This document shows, in pieces, positions 10,748-19,627 of a stretch of 33,538 nt of DNA. The stretch is from an uncultured Blautia sp. Its GTDB lineage: Bacteria; Bacillota; Clostridia; Lachnospirales; Lachnospiraceae. A model generated the notes under the pieces. That model was not told where the DNA came from. It did no database searches and saw nothing but the letters and a program-made list of their open reading frames with translations. The translations under genes were made by a program, and so were the position numbers. The DNA lies in assembly GCA_934378195.1 (NCBI GenBank), contig CAKRPO010000025.1, forward strand, positions 1-33,538, read 5' to 3'. Numbering within the stretch: the first letter of the stretch is position 1; the number at the start of each line of letters is the position of its first letter.

Positions 10748-13306
10748 ATGGAAGACAATATTTTTGATAAAATCCATGAGGTGGATCTGCAGAAGACCAT
10801 GGAAAAATCTTATATCGATTATGCCATGAGTGTTATTGCCTCCCGTGCTCTTCCGGACGTCAGAGACGGTCTGAAGCCGGTACAGAGAAGGGTACTGTAT
10901 TCCATGATCGAGCTGAACAACGGACCGGATAAGCCGCATCGTAAATGCGCCCGTATCGTTGGTGATACCATGGGTAAATATCACCCGCATGGAGACAGTT
11001 CCATCTATGGTGCACTTGTAAATATGGCACAGGACTGGTCAACCAGATATCCACTGGTAGATGGTCATGGAAACTTTGGTTCTGTGGATGGTGACGGTGC
11101 TGCGGCGATGCGATACACAGAGGCTCGTCTGAGCAAGATCTCCATGGAAATGCTGGCCGATATCAACAAGAATACCGTTGATTTTCAGCCAAACTTTGAT
11201 GAGACAGAACGGGAACCAGTCGTATTGCCATCCCGTTATCCGAATCTTCTTGTTAATGGTACTTCTGGTATTGCCGTTGGTATGGCAACCAATATTCCAC
11301 CACACAATCTGAGAGAGGTGATCGGTGCAGTAGTCAAGATCATTGACAATATCATTGAAGAGGACAGAGATACGACGATAGAGGAGCTTCTCGAGATTGT
11401 CAAGGGTCCTGACTTTCCGACAGGAGCAACGATTCTTGGTACAAGAGGAATCGAAGAAGCATATCGTACCGGCCGCGGTAAGATCCGTGTACGTGCGGTA
11501 ACAAATATTGAGACACTGCCGAATGGCAAATCACGTATCATTGTTACAGAACTTCCGTATCTGGTAAACAAAGCCCGTCTGATCGAAAAGATTGCGGAGC
11601 TTGTCAGAGAGAAAAAGATCGATGGTATTACAGACCTGAACGACCACTCCAGCCGTGAAGGAATGCGTATCTGTATCGATCTCCGCAAAGATGCCAACGC
11701 AAATGTCGTTCTGAATCAGCTGTATAAGCATACACAGCTTCAGGATACTTTTGGTGTCATCATGCTGTGTCTGGTAGCAGTCAATGGAAGCCTTCAGCCA
11801 AAAGTACTGACACTTCCGGAGATGCTCAAATATTATCTTGCGCATCAGGAAGATGTTGTGACAAGAAGAACCAAATACGACCTGAATAAAGCACAGGAAC
11901 GTGCGCATATATTAGAGGGTCTGCTGAAAGCGCTGGATAATATCGATGAAGTTATCCGAATCATCCGTGGATCAAGAAGTGTCCAGATTGCCAAGCAGGA
12001 ATTGATGGACAGATTTGAACTGACCGATGTGCAGGCTCAGGCAATCGTAGATATGCGTCTGCGTGCTCTGACCGGTTTGGAAAGAGAGAAGCTGGAAGCA
12101 GAATATGCAGAACTGATGGAGAAAATCCGCAAACTGAAAGCAATCCTTGCAGACAGAAATACACTTCTTCGTGTTATCCGTGAGGAAATTCTTGCAATTT
12201 CTGAGAAATATGGCGATGACAGAAGAACAGCAATCGGATTTGACGCATTTGATATTTCCATGGAAGATATGATCCCGAGAGAAAATACGGTCATCACAAT
12301 GACAAAACTTGGTTATATCAAACGTATGACTGTAGATAACTTCCGCAGCCAGAACAGAGGCGGCAGAGGTATTAAGGGAATGCAGACTCTGGATGATGAT
12401 TATATCGAAGAACTGATGATGACCACGACTCATCATTATGTGATGTTCTTTACGAATACTGGTCGTGTATATCGACTGAAAGCATATGAGATTCCAGAGG
12501 CAGGAAGAACTGCACGTGGTACCGCGATCATCAACCTTCTGCAGCTGATGCCGGGCGAGCGCATTACCGCAGTTATTCCGATCAGCAAGTTTGAAGAGGG
12601 TCAGTACCTGATGATGGCAACCCGCAAGGGTCTTGTCAAGAAGACTCCGATCCAGGATTATGCAAATGTCCGTAAGGTAGGTCTGGCAGCAATTGCTCTT
12701 CGTGATGACGATGAACTGATCGAAGTTAAGGCAACCGATGATAAGAAAGATATCATCCTTGTGACAAAATATGGTCAGTGCATCCGCTTCAAAGAATCTG
12801 ATGTCAGAAGCACCGGTCGTGTGTCCATGGGTGTACGTGGTATCAATCTGCTTGATGGTGATGAAGTTGTTGCCATGCAGCTGAATACACAGGGATATTA
12901 CCTGCTTGTTGTATCTGAGAATGGTATGGGTAAACGTACTTCTATCAGTGAATTTACCTGCCAGAACAGAGGCGGTAAGGGTGTGAAATGCTACAAGATC
13001 ACGGAGAAGACCGGTAATGTTATTGGAGCAAAGGCTGTCAATGAAGAAAATGAGATTATGATGATCACAACAGAAGGTATCATTATCCGTCTGCAGTGTT
13101 CAGATATTTCAATCCTTGGCAGAATTACCTCAGGTGTCAAACTGATCAATCTTTCTGACGGAGTGACAGTTGCAAGCTTTGCAAAAGTCCGTGAGAAAAA
13201 AGAAAAAGAATCTGAGGATGCCGGACAGACAGAAGAAGCTTCTGAGAATGATTCTGTAGAAGAAACGATTCAGAACAACGAAAATACAGACAGCACAGAG
13301 GAATAA
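10748..13306 (+). CDS. gyrA: DNA gyrase subunit A
   Basis: 852 residues. This subunit cuts and rejoins DNA through Tyr123 ([13 protein letters not shown]). The winged-helix quinolone region reads [17 protein letters not shown]: Ser84 is conserved, but the position equivalent to E. coli Asp87 / B. subtilis Glu88 is Gly88. The C-terminal beta-pinwheel has repeated blades and a GyrA box, [10 protein letters not shown] (about residues 534-543), which separates it from ParC. A second box-like motif, QNRGGKGVK, follows later. The last 35 or so residues are an acidic, probably disordered tail rich in Glu, Ser and Asn. It forms an operon with gyrB upstream and the membrane protein gene 6 bp downstream. 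Confidence 0.96.
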   Translation: MEDNIFDKIHEVDLQKTMEKSYIDYAMSVIASRALPDVRDGLKPVQRRVLYSMIELNNGPDKPHRKCARIVGDTMGKYHPHGDSSIYGALVNMAQDWSTRYPLVDGHGNFGSVDGDGAAAMRYTEARLSKISMEMLADINKNTVDFQPNFDETEREPVVLPSRYPNLLVNGTSGIAVGMATNIPPHNLREVIGAVVKIIDNIIEEDRDTTIEELLEIVKGPDFPTGATILGTRGIEEAYRTGRGKIRVRAVTNIETLPNGKSRIIVTELPYLVNKARLIEKIAELVREKKIDGITDLNDHSSREGMRICIDLRKDANANVVLNQLYKHTQLQDTFGVIMLCLVAVNGSLQPKVLTLPEMLKYYLAHQEDVVTRRTKYDLNKAQERAHILEGLLKALDNIDEVIRIIRGSRSVQIAKQELMDRFELTDVQAQAIVDMRLRALTGLEREKLEAEYAELMEKIRKLKAILADRNTLLRVIREEILAISEKYGDDRRTAIGFDAFDISMEDMIPRENTVITMTKLGYIKRMTVDNFRSQNRGGRGIKGMQTLDDDYIEELMMTTTHHYVMFFTNTGRVYRLKAYEIPEAGRTARGTAIINLLQLMPGERITAVIPISKFEEGQYLMMATRKGLVKKTPIQDYANVRKVGLAAIALRDDDELIEVKATDDKKDIILVTKYGQCIRFKESDVRSTGRVSMGVRGINLLDGDEVVAMQLNTQGYYLLVVSENGMGKRTSISEFTCQNRGGKGVKCYKITEKTGNVIGAKAVNEENEIMMITTEGIIIRLQCSDISILGRITSGVKLINLSDGVTVASFAKVREKKEKESEDAGQTEEASENDSVEETIQNNENTDSTEE

Positions 13307-13312
13307 TAAATC

Positions 13313-14041
13313 ATGGATAAGGAAAATGCTGCAACAAATGTCAGCCGCAGATCTGGCACATCATCAGCCAGACGGGCAAAATCCACAGCAGCAAGAAAAA
13401 AAGCGCAGACCAGACGCAGAAATTCAGGAACCAGGCGTAAAGCCTCCGGATTTTCTGATATAGCTGCTGTGATTGCCAGACTGCCGAAACCAGTTCTGGC
13501 AGGCGCAGCTGCGTTGATCGTTCTGATCATTATCATTGTATTTGCTGCAAAAGGCTGTGGAGTCAGCCACAAGACTCCGGAAAGAGTAGTCAGAACACTG
13601 ATCGAATCCTACACGAGTGGGAATGAGAGCAAGGTAAAGAAATGTTATGGCGTTTCCAAGGCAGACGATACCCTTCAGCAGGAAATGGATGCGACAGTGA
13701 AATATTTCAGTGCATTCGGAGCTGAAAAAACAGAGATTACACAATGTGATAAGATTTATCAGGATGGCAATTATACCTATATGTATATTACCTACAATAT
13801 GGTACTGAAGAACGGACAGAGTTATCCATGTATCAGTACCTATATGGTGCAGAAAAAAGACAACGGCAAGTATTATGTAATGAGTCCGTCTGAAATCACA
13901 GATGATCTGAGCAAGCAGGCTGCGACAAAGTATGCTGATTTTATGAATACACAGGCATACAAAGATTACACGACTGCTTATGACAAGTTCATCAAGAAAA
14001 ATCCTGGATATGAGGAAAAACTGGCTGCAAAACTGAAATAA
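13313..14041 (+). CDS. Single-pass membrane protein with polybasic N-terminal tail
   Basis: 242 residues. About the first 45 are an Arg/Lys/Ser/Thr/Ala-rich tail (for example KKAQTRRRNSGTRRK), followed by one membrane helix (about 63-80, AGAAALIVLIIIIVFAA). The positive-inside rule puts the tail in the cytoplasm. A roughly 150-residue outer domain starts with TPERVVRTLIESYTSGN and resembles the DUF4878/NTF2-like fold found in Firmicute membrane proteins; that resemblance is from memory of the pattern. It starts 6 bp after gyrA, with GAGGA inside the gyrA end as RBS, so it is co-transcribed with gyrase. The basic tail could touch DNA, RNA or acidic phospholipid. Function unknown. Confidence 0.85.
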   Translation: MDKENAATNVSRRSGTSSARRAKSTAARKKAQTRRRNSGTRRKASGFSDIAAVIARLPKPVLAGAAALIVLIIIIVFAAKGCGVSHKTPERVVRTLIESYTSGNESKVKKCYGVSKADDTLQQEMDATVKYFSAFGAEKTEITQCDKIYQDGNYTYMYITYNMVLKNGQSYPCISTYMVQKKDNGKYYVMSPSEITDDLSKQAATKYADFMNTQAYKDYTTAYDKFIKKNPGYEEKLAAKLK

Positions 14042-14085
14042 CCAGATGAACAGTTACAAATCCTTGAAGGGACGGTGAGTGCAGA

Positions 14086-14805
14086 GTGAAAAGAATCATA
14101 ATGATGGTGCTGAAAAACATCCTGTTTGTACCATGGGGATGGTTTATGCTGAACCGGTATGCCGCAAATGTTGATAATTATACAGAAGGAGAGCGTTATG
14201 CACTTCTGAAGAAAATAGATCAGCGTGCAAACAAAGGCGGTAATATCACAGTGCAGTCATATGGTGTAGAAAATATACCGAATGAGAATGGTTTCATGTT
14301 TTATCCGAATCATCAGGGCTTGTACGATGTTCTGGCGATTCTGGATGCCTGTCCGATACCTTTTTCGGTAGTGGCAAAAAAAGAAGTAGGAAATGTTCCG
14401 TTTCTGAAACAGGTCTTTACATGTATGAAGGCATATATCATGGACAGAGAAGATATTCGTCAGTCCATGCAGATCATCCTGAATGTAACCAAAGAAGTCA
14501 AAAACGGACGAAACTACCTGATTTTTGCTGAGGGAACCAGAAGCAAGAACGGAAATCATCCGCTTGAATTCAAAGGCGGCAGTTTTAAAGCAGCCACGAA
14601 GGCCAGATGTCCGATCGTGCCGGTGGCACTGATTGATACGTATAAGGCATTTGATACAGGTTCGATCGAACCACTGACTGTACAGGTACATTTTCTGAAA
14701 CCAATGTATTACGAAGAATACAAAGATATGAAAACCACCGAGATTGCTGCAGAAGTAAAGCGCAGAGTGGAAGAGACGATTAAAGAATACGGTGGATGGG
14801 ACTAA
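14086..14805 (+). CDS. plsC: 1-acyl-sn-glycerol-3-phosphate acyltransferase (PlsC family)
   Basis: 239 residues. It would acylate lysophosphatidic acid to phosphatidic acid at the membrane in phospholipid synthesis. Motif I is NHQGLYD (His76 and Asp81, the HX4D catalytic pair). Motif III is FAEGTRSKNG (Glu149-Gly-Thr-Arg152), followed by FKGGSFKAA and a CPIVPVAL segment, as in the family. The N-terminal 20 or so residues are hydrophobic and may sit in the membrane. The start is GTG, preceded by GGTGA (SD-like); no better in-frame start is seen. It is last in the gyrB-gyrA-membrane protein unit, 44 bp after the previous gene, and ends at a clear terminator. Exact acyl acceptor not provable here. 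Confidence 0.88.
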   Translation: MKRIIMMVLKNILFVPWGWFMLNRYAANVDNYTEGERYALLKKIDQRANKGGNITVQSYGVENIPNENGFMFYPNHQGLYDVLAILDACPIPFSVVAKKEVGNVPFLKQVFTCMKAYIMDREDIRQSMQIILNVTKEVKNGRNYLIFAEGTRSKNGNHPLEFKGGSFKAATKARCPIVPVALIDTYKAFDTGSIEPLTVQVHFLKPMYYEEYKDMKTTEIAAEVKRRVEETIKEYGGWD

Positions 14806-14837
14806 TTGAATATCTGCATGTTTGAAACATGAACAAG

Positions 14838-14869
14838 AACAGCTGGGAGTCAAATCCTGGCTGTTTTTT
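14838..14869 (+). terminator. Intrinsic terminator of the gyrBA-plsC unit
   Basis: AACAGCTGGGA (14838-14848) pairs with TCCTGGCTGTT (14855-14865), with two G-U pairs and a 6-nt loop, followed by a T run to 14869. A perfect palindrome CATGTTTGAAACATG (14817-14831) lies just before it. Confidence 0.88.
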
Positions 14870-14910
14870 GCTGGAATCGTGAACGGGGACTTTTTGAACG
14901 TCAACTGTGT

Positions 14911-14940
14911 TTGACTTTATATAGAAACACCCCGTATAGT
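14911..14940 (+). promoter_or_regulatory. Promoter of the GH78-GH2 operon
   Basis: TTGACT (14911-14916), 18-bp spacer, TATAGT (14935-14940). GTCAA (14900-14904) and TTGAC (14911-14915) form an inverted repeat overlapping the -35. TCAACTGT occurs at 14901-14908 and again at 14966-14973, flanking the promoter, which would suit a regulator binding direct repeats. Confidence 0.75.
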
Positions 14941-15023
14941 TTAAGGTAGAAATTAGATGATAAAATCAACTGTTCAGTGCAAATGGAAATGAATAAAACA
15001 GATAAGATTTGGAGGAATCGGGA

Positions 15024-16988
15024 ATGAGCAAAAGTTATTGGATCTGGTATCCGGGGGATTTTGAATTATATCATGGAATGAAACAGAACTTCAGCCGTGT
15101 GGAAAGAGGCTTTGGATGGCCGGCCTTCTGGAAGAGCGAAGGCTTTCGCAATCGTGTTGCTTTCCGTCGTACTTATCATCTGGAAAAAGAGACTTCTTTT
15201 ACCGTATATTCCAATGCAATTGGTCACGTACTGGCAGGAGAAAAGAAATATCCGTTTGGAAAAAAGATCACCTGTGATCCGGGAGAAGTTTCAATCGCTG
15301 TTCATGCAGGATGTATTGAGGCCTTTCCATGTATTTATGTGGAGGGTGATGTGATCTGTTCAGACAAAGGATGGATAGCAGAGGATTATGACCAGAATCC
15401 GCAGCCGGCAGGCAGAAGCAAATATTTTACCAGACCAGAGCAGAATCCGGCAGTCTGGGAATATAGTGAAAAGGTTTATGAAGCAGTCAGTGTGACAGAA
15501 TATAACGGAGGAACCCTTTATGAATTTGAAACGGAGCTGAACGCTGTTTTGGAAGCAGAGTTTCCAAAAGGATACCAGCCAGTACTGATCTGCTGTGGCG
15601 AATCCAGGGAAGAAGCAATCGATCCGGTAAACTGTTATTACAGTTGGCAGCCGGACAAAGAAACCGGCAAGTGCCCGTGCTGTGCTGTGCGTTTTGCATA
15701 TATTCCAGACTGTGAACCAGGTGAAGTTATCCTCAGGGCACATCATCAGTATGTGGATATTCCGGTAAAAGCTGTTTTTCATTGTGGAGAAGAACGTCTG
15801 AATCAAATTTGGTCTGTGGCAGAGCATACATTCCGTCTCTGCAGCGGAATCTTTTTTATCGACGGGGTGAAACGTGATAAATGGATTTGGTCCGGCGATG
15901 CATACCAGAGCTTTTTTGTAAATCGTTATCTAATGGCAGACGCAGATATCGACCAGAGAACGATTCTGGCACTGCGCGGCAATGACCCGATGACGCGACA
16001 TATCAATACGATTGTAGATTATTCCCTTCTGTGGCTTCTGGGTGTGGATTATCATAATGAAGGATACGGTGACAGAGACTTTCTGGAACAGGTTTATCCA
16101 AAGATGGTTTCACTTATGGAGTTCTGTGGTGGCAGACGTGATGAGAATGGTTTTCTGATCGGGAAAGAAAAAGACTGGGTATATATTGACTGGGCAGATA
16201 TGGATAAAGATGGTCCGCTCTGCGCGGAACAGATGCTTTATGCAGCATGTTTTGATGTAATGGAAAAGATTAGTGAACAGCTTGGCAAAGATGGAAGTGT
16301 TTACAGACAAGAATATGAAAAGTTGACTGCTGCCATTGAAAAATTCTTCTGGGATGAGGAAAAAGGCGCGTATATTGATTCCTTTACTTCCGGTAAACGA
16401 AACGTGACAAGACATGCCAATATTTTTGCAATTTTATTCTCGATTGCGGACAAAGCAAAACAGGAAAAAATCCTTACAAATGTACTCGAAAATGATGAAA
16501 TTCCGGCTATCACGACACCATATTTCAATTTCTTTGAACTGGATGTGCTGTGCCGGATGGGAAAACTTCAGAAAGTGCTGGACAAGATCTGTTCCTATTG
16601 GGGCGGCATGCTGGATCTCGGAGCAGTCACATTCTGGGAAGAATATGATCCGTCTGTGCCGAAGGAAGAACAGTATGATATGTATGGTGATCATTTTGGC
16701 AAGAGTCTCTGTCATGCATGGGCGGCAAGTCCGATTTATTTCCTAGCAAAATATTTTGCCGGACTGGATCTTGTCAACAAAGGGGACATTATTTATGTAT
16801 TAAAACCACAGATGCAGTATTTTACAGATCTGGACTGTACACTGCCGGTGGGAAATCACGGAACAGTCCGACTGCTCTGGAATGGAGAATATCTGGAAGT
16901 GACTCCGGATGCAGACGGTGGAGTTCTGGAATTTGGTGAACAAAAACTTTCTCTGGTCAGAGGAGAAACAAGAAGGGTAAAGATTTAA
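15024..16988 (+). CDS. Alpha-L-rhamnosidase, GH78 family
   Basis: 654 residues. It would remove terminal alpha-L-rhamnose from plant glycosides, pectin or polysaccharide. ATG at 15024 is chosen because GGAGG (15011-15015) is 8 nt upstream; an in-frame TTG at 15009 would overlap that RBS. The N-terminal half is beta-rich (jelly-roll type, about 1-250). The (alpha/alpha)6 catalytic domain carries DGVKRDKWIWSGDA: Asp280, Asp285 and Asp292 match the spacing of the conserved Asp-x4-Glu-x6-Asp acids of GH78, with Asp in place of the usual Glu. The proposed base is Glu539 in VTFWEEYDP. A small beta-domain closes the protein. There is no signal peptide, so it is cytoplasmic and acts on imported glycosides. 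The GH2 gene begins 1 bp after the stop. Confidence 0.88.
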   Translation: MSKSYWIWYPGDFELYHGMKQNFSRVERGFGWPAFWKSEGFRNRVAFRRTYHLEKETSFTVYSNAIGHVLAGEKKYPFGKKITCDPGEVSIAVHAGCIEAFPCIYVEGDVICSDKGWIAEDYDQNPQPAGRSKYFTRPEQNPAVWEYSEKVYEAVSVTEYNGGTLYEFETELNAVLEAEFPKGYQPVLICCGESREEAIDPVNCYYSWQPDKETGKCPCCAVRFAYIPDCEPGEVILRAHHQYVDIPVKAVFHCGEERLNQIWSVAEHTFRLCSGIFFIDGVKRDKWIWSGDAYQSFFVNRYLMADADIDQRTILALRGNDPMTRHINTIVDYSLLWLLGVDYHNEGYGDRDFLEQVYPKMVSLMEFCGGRRDENGFLIGKEKDWVYIDWADMDKDGPLCAEQMLYAACFDVMEKISEQLGKDGSVYRQEYEKLTAAIEKFFWDEEKGAYIDSFTSGKRNVTRHANIFAILFSIADKAKQEKILTNVLENDEIPAITTPYFNFFELDVLCRMGKLQKVLDKICSYWGGMLDLGAVTFWEEYDPSVPKEEQYDMYGDHFGKSLCHAWAASPIYFLAKYFAGLDLVNKGDIIYVLKPQMQYFTDLDCTLPVGNHGTVRLLWNGEYLEVTPDADGGVLEFGEQKLSLVRGETRRVKI

Positions 16989-16989
16989 T

Positions 16990-19389
16990 ATGAAAAAAAT
17001 AGATTTTAACAGAAACTGGACATGCAGATGCCTTACCAGAGATGAAGAACCATATTCTGTGACACTTCCGCACGATGCCATGCGGAGCGAGCCGCGTACA
17101 GCAGAAAGCGTCAGCGAGGGAAACTCCGGCTGGTATCTGGGCGGTGATTACGAATATACGAAACATGTTTTTGTACCATCAGAGTACAGCGGCAAAAAAG
17201 TTCTCATTGAATTTGAGAGTGTTTATCATAATGCGGAAGTTTATATTAATGGAAAGAAAGCTGCGTACAGACCATATGGTTATACAAATTTTTATGTAGA
17301 TACCGAGGGATTTCTGAGATATGAAGCACAGAATGAGATTCGGGTGATCGCGAGAAACTCTGATCAGCCAAACAGTCGCTGGTATTCAGGGACAGGAATC
17401 TATCGTCCGGTTTATCTCTGGACAGGAGATGAAAAATATATTCCGGTAAATGGAATTAAGATTCATACAGTCAGCTACGCACCGGCAGTGATCGAGGTGG
17501 AGATCAAAACTTCCTGTACGGGTGTGGTAAAAGTTGAAATTCTGGACAAAGAGCATATTGTTCTTGCACAAGAAATAGAGAATACAGGACATCCGTCGGC
17601 TTTCCGCATGGAAATTCCAGATGCAAAGCTCTGGGACTGCAATCATCCGAATCTTTATACTCTGCGGGCAACATTTGGAGAAGATGTCGTAGAGGAAACG
17701 TTTGGAATCCGTCTTCTTGAATGGAATCCGGAAAACGGACTTACGATTAACGGCAAGCGGGAAATTCTACGTGGTGCCTGTGTACATCACGATAATGGTG
17801 TACTGGGGGCCTGTACGTATCCGGAGGCGGAGGAGCGAAGAGTCCGTATCCTCAAAGAGAATGGATATAATGCGATTCGTTCTTCACATTATCCATGTTC
17901 CAAGGATATGCTGGATGCCTGTGACCGCCAGGGAATGTTGATGATGGATGAATATGTAGATGTCTGGTATATTCATAAGACAAAATATGATTACGCAGGA
18001 TATCTGGATGAATGGTGGCAGCAGGATCTCAAAGACATGGTTGAAAAAGATTATAATCATCCATGTGTTATCATGTACTCTACCGGAAATGAAGTCGCAG
18101 AAACTGCGCAGAAGAAGGGAATCGAACTTACCGGCAGAATGACTTCTTATCTTCATAAGCTGGATCCATACAGACCGGTAACCTGTGGAATCAACATTTT
18201 CTTTAATTTTCTGAGTTCTATGGGAATGGGCGTTTACAGCGATGACAAGGCGGAAAAGAGTGCACAGGCTGCTAAGCAGGAGGCAAAGAAACCGGAAAAA
18301 GAAAAGAAGAAACCTGTAGGAAGTGAATTCTATAATACACTTGCCTGTCTGGTTGGAGATTACTTTATGAAGATTGGTGCGACCCTCCCGCCATGTGACT
18401 GGAAAACAAAAGATGCCTTTGCAAATATGGATATTGCAGGGTACAACTACGGTCTTTTTCGCTACAGACACGACCTGAAAAAGTATCCCAAACGTCTGAT
18501 CCTCGGTACAGAGACTTTCTGTAAGGATGCGTACAGCTTCTGGGAGATTGCCAAGAAGAATAAACGAATTCTGGGAGATTTTGTCTGGTCAGGATGGGAA
18601 TACATCGGAGAAACCGGAGATGGTGCGGCTGAGTATGAAGATTATAAAGGAAAAATGCCGCACACCAGAATGACAGGAAATAACGGAAGAATTGATCTCC
18701 TTGGAAAACCTCGTGCTGAGGCAGCTTACACAAGAGTTGCGTTTGAGCAGGAAACAGGACCGTTGATCGCAGTGAAACCAGTTTATCAGAAGGAAACTCT
18801 TCAGCTGACCGGATGGGCATTGACTAAGGCACTGGAGAGCTGGTCATGGCGAGGCTGTGCCGGAGAAAAAGCAGAAGTAGAAGTTTTTGCAAGAGCAGCA
18901 GAGGTGGAACTTCAGGTCAATGGTAAAAAAGCCGCTCGCGGTAAAGTAAAGAAATGTCGTTCAAAATTTCATATTCCATATGAAGATGGCGAGATCACTG
19001 CAGTTTCCTATGATAGGAACGGACATGAAATTAACCGTCAGACACTGGTGACTGCAAAAGCAGAAACAACTCTTCATATTAAAACGGAACAGGAAAATGT
19101 GGAAGCAGGCAAATTACTGTTTGTTCCATTGCAGTATGGTGATCTTAACGGAATCTGGAAACCGATGGAGAAACATCATCTGAAAGTTACAGTAGAAAAT
19201 GCAACACTTGAAGGTCTGGGAAGTGCCTGCTCCTATGTAGAAGGAAATTATACACAGAATACAGTTGATACTTATTATGGCGAAGCGATGGCAGTAGTAC
19301 GTGCCGGAGAAAGCGGATCAGTGAAGATCGCTGTTTCTGATGAAGAAAAAACTTACACGTGTGAAATTCCGGTGATAACACAAAAGTAA
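16990..19389 (+). CDS. Glycoside hydrolase family 2 (beta-galactosidase-like)
   Basis: 799 residues. A retaining beta-glycosidase; galactosidase is the likeliest activity, with glucuronidase or other GH2 activities possible. Order: sugar-binding beta domain (EGNSGWYLGGDYEY, RWYSGTGIYRPVYLW), immunoglobulin-like domain, TIM barrel with acid/base Glu368 (YSTGNEV) and nucleophile Glu508 (ILGTETF), then a DUF4982-like domain (SWSWRGCAGEKAEVEVF) and a final beta domain. A Lys/Ala/Glu-rich insertion (about residues 418-442) interrupts the barrel region. No signal peptide, so cytoplasmic. It starts 1 bp after the rhamnosidase stop with AGAAGGG inside that gene as RBS, so the two are translationally linked. 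Together they would remove rhamnose and then the exposed beta-sugar. Confidence 0.9.
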   Translation: MKKIDFNRNWTCRCLTRDEEPYSVTLPHDAMRSEPRTAESVSEGNSGWYLGGDYEYTKHVFVPSEYSGKKVLIEFESVYHNAEVYINGKKAAYRPYGYTNFYVDTEGFLRYEAQNEIRVIARNSDQPNSRWYSGTGIYRPVYLWTGDEKYIPVNGIKIHTVSYAPAVIEVEIKTSCTGVVKVEILDKEHIVLAQEIENTGHPSAFRMEIPDAKLWDCNHPNLYTLRATFGEDVVEETFGIRLLEWNPENGLTINGKREILRGACVHHDNGVLGACTYPEAEERRVRILKENGYNAIRSSHYPCSKDMLDACDRQGMLMMDEYVDVWYIHKTKYDYAGYLDEWWQQDLKDMVEKDYNHPCVIMYSTGNEVAETAQKKGIELTGRMTSYLHKLDPYRPVTCGINIFFNFLSSMGMGVYSDDKAEKSAQAAKQEAKKPEKEKKKPVGSEFYNTLACLVGDYFMKIGATLPPCDWKTKDAFANMDIAGYNYGLFRYRHDLKKYPKRLILGTETFCKDAYSFWEIAKKNKRILGDFVWSGWEYIGETGDGAAEYEDYKGKMPHTRMTGNNGRIDLLGKPRAEAAYTRVAFEQETGPLIAVKPVYQKETLQLTGWALTKALESWSWRGCAGEKAEVEVFARAAEVELQVNGKKAARGKVKKCRSKFHIPYEDGEITAVSYDRNGHEINRQTLVTAKAETTLHIKTEQENVEAGKLLFVPLQYGDLNGIWKPMEKHHLKVTVENATLEGLGSACSYVEGNYTQNTVDTYYGEAMAVVRAGESGSVKIAVSDEEKTYTCEIPVITQK

Positions 19390-19475
19390 ACTATAGTATA
19401 GGCAATATAACCAAAAACAAATATCACAATTTGTGCAAGATTTCCTGAAAAATTTTGTTTGTGAAAATTCAATAA

Positions 19476-19535
19476 AAAAACGCTCCCATTTACGGCTGAA
19501 AAAGTGCAGTCTGCGAAAAAAATGGGAGCGTTTTT
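19476..19535 (+). terminator. Long-stem terminator, possibly bidirectional
   Basis: AAAAACGCTCCCATTT (19476-19491) pairs perfectly over 16 bp with AAATGGGAGCGTTTTT (19520-19535). The loop is unusually large, 28 nt. A-rich and T-rich flanks on both sides would allow termination from either direction. It separates the GH78-GH2 unit from the GH3 unit. Confidence 0.85.
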
Positions 19536-19627
19536 AAAAATATGTTAAATTTATGTTCATAGAAAGTATGGAAGCACCTGAGCGATGAGGCTTAACCATA
19601 TTTAGGGGAAAGAAAGGAGCTACAATC

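Noticed and set aside
14880..15020. Catabolite-responsive (cre) site before the glycosidase genes
   Set aside because: No sequence close to the TGWAARCGYTWNCW consensus was found in the intergenic regions.
15009..15023. Upstream TTG start for the GH78 gene
   Set aside because: It would overlap the good RBS at 15011-15015 that fits ATG 15024.
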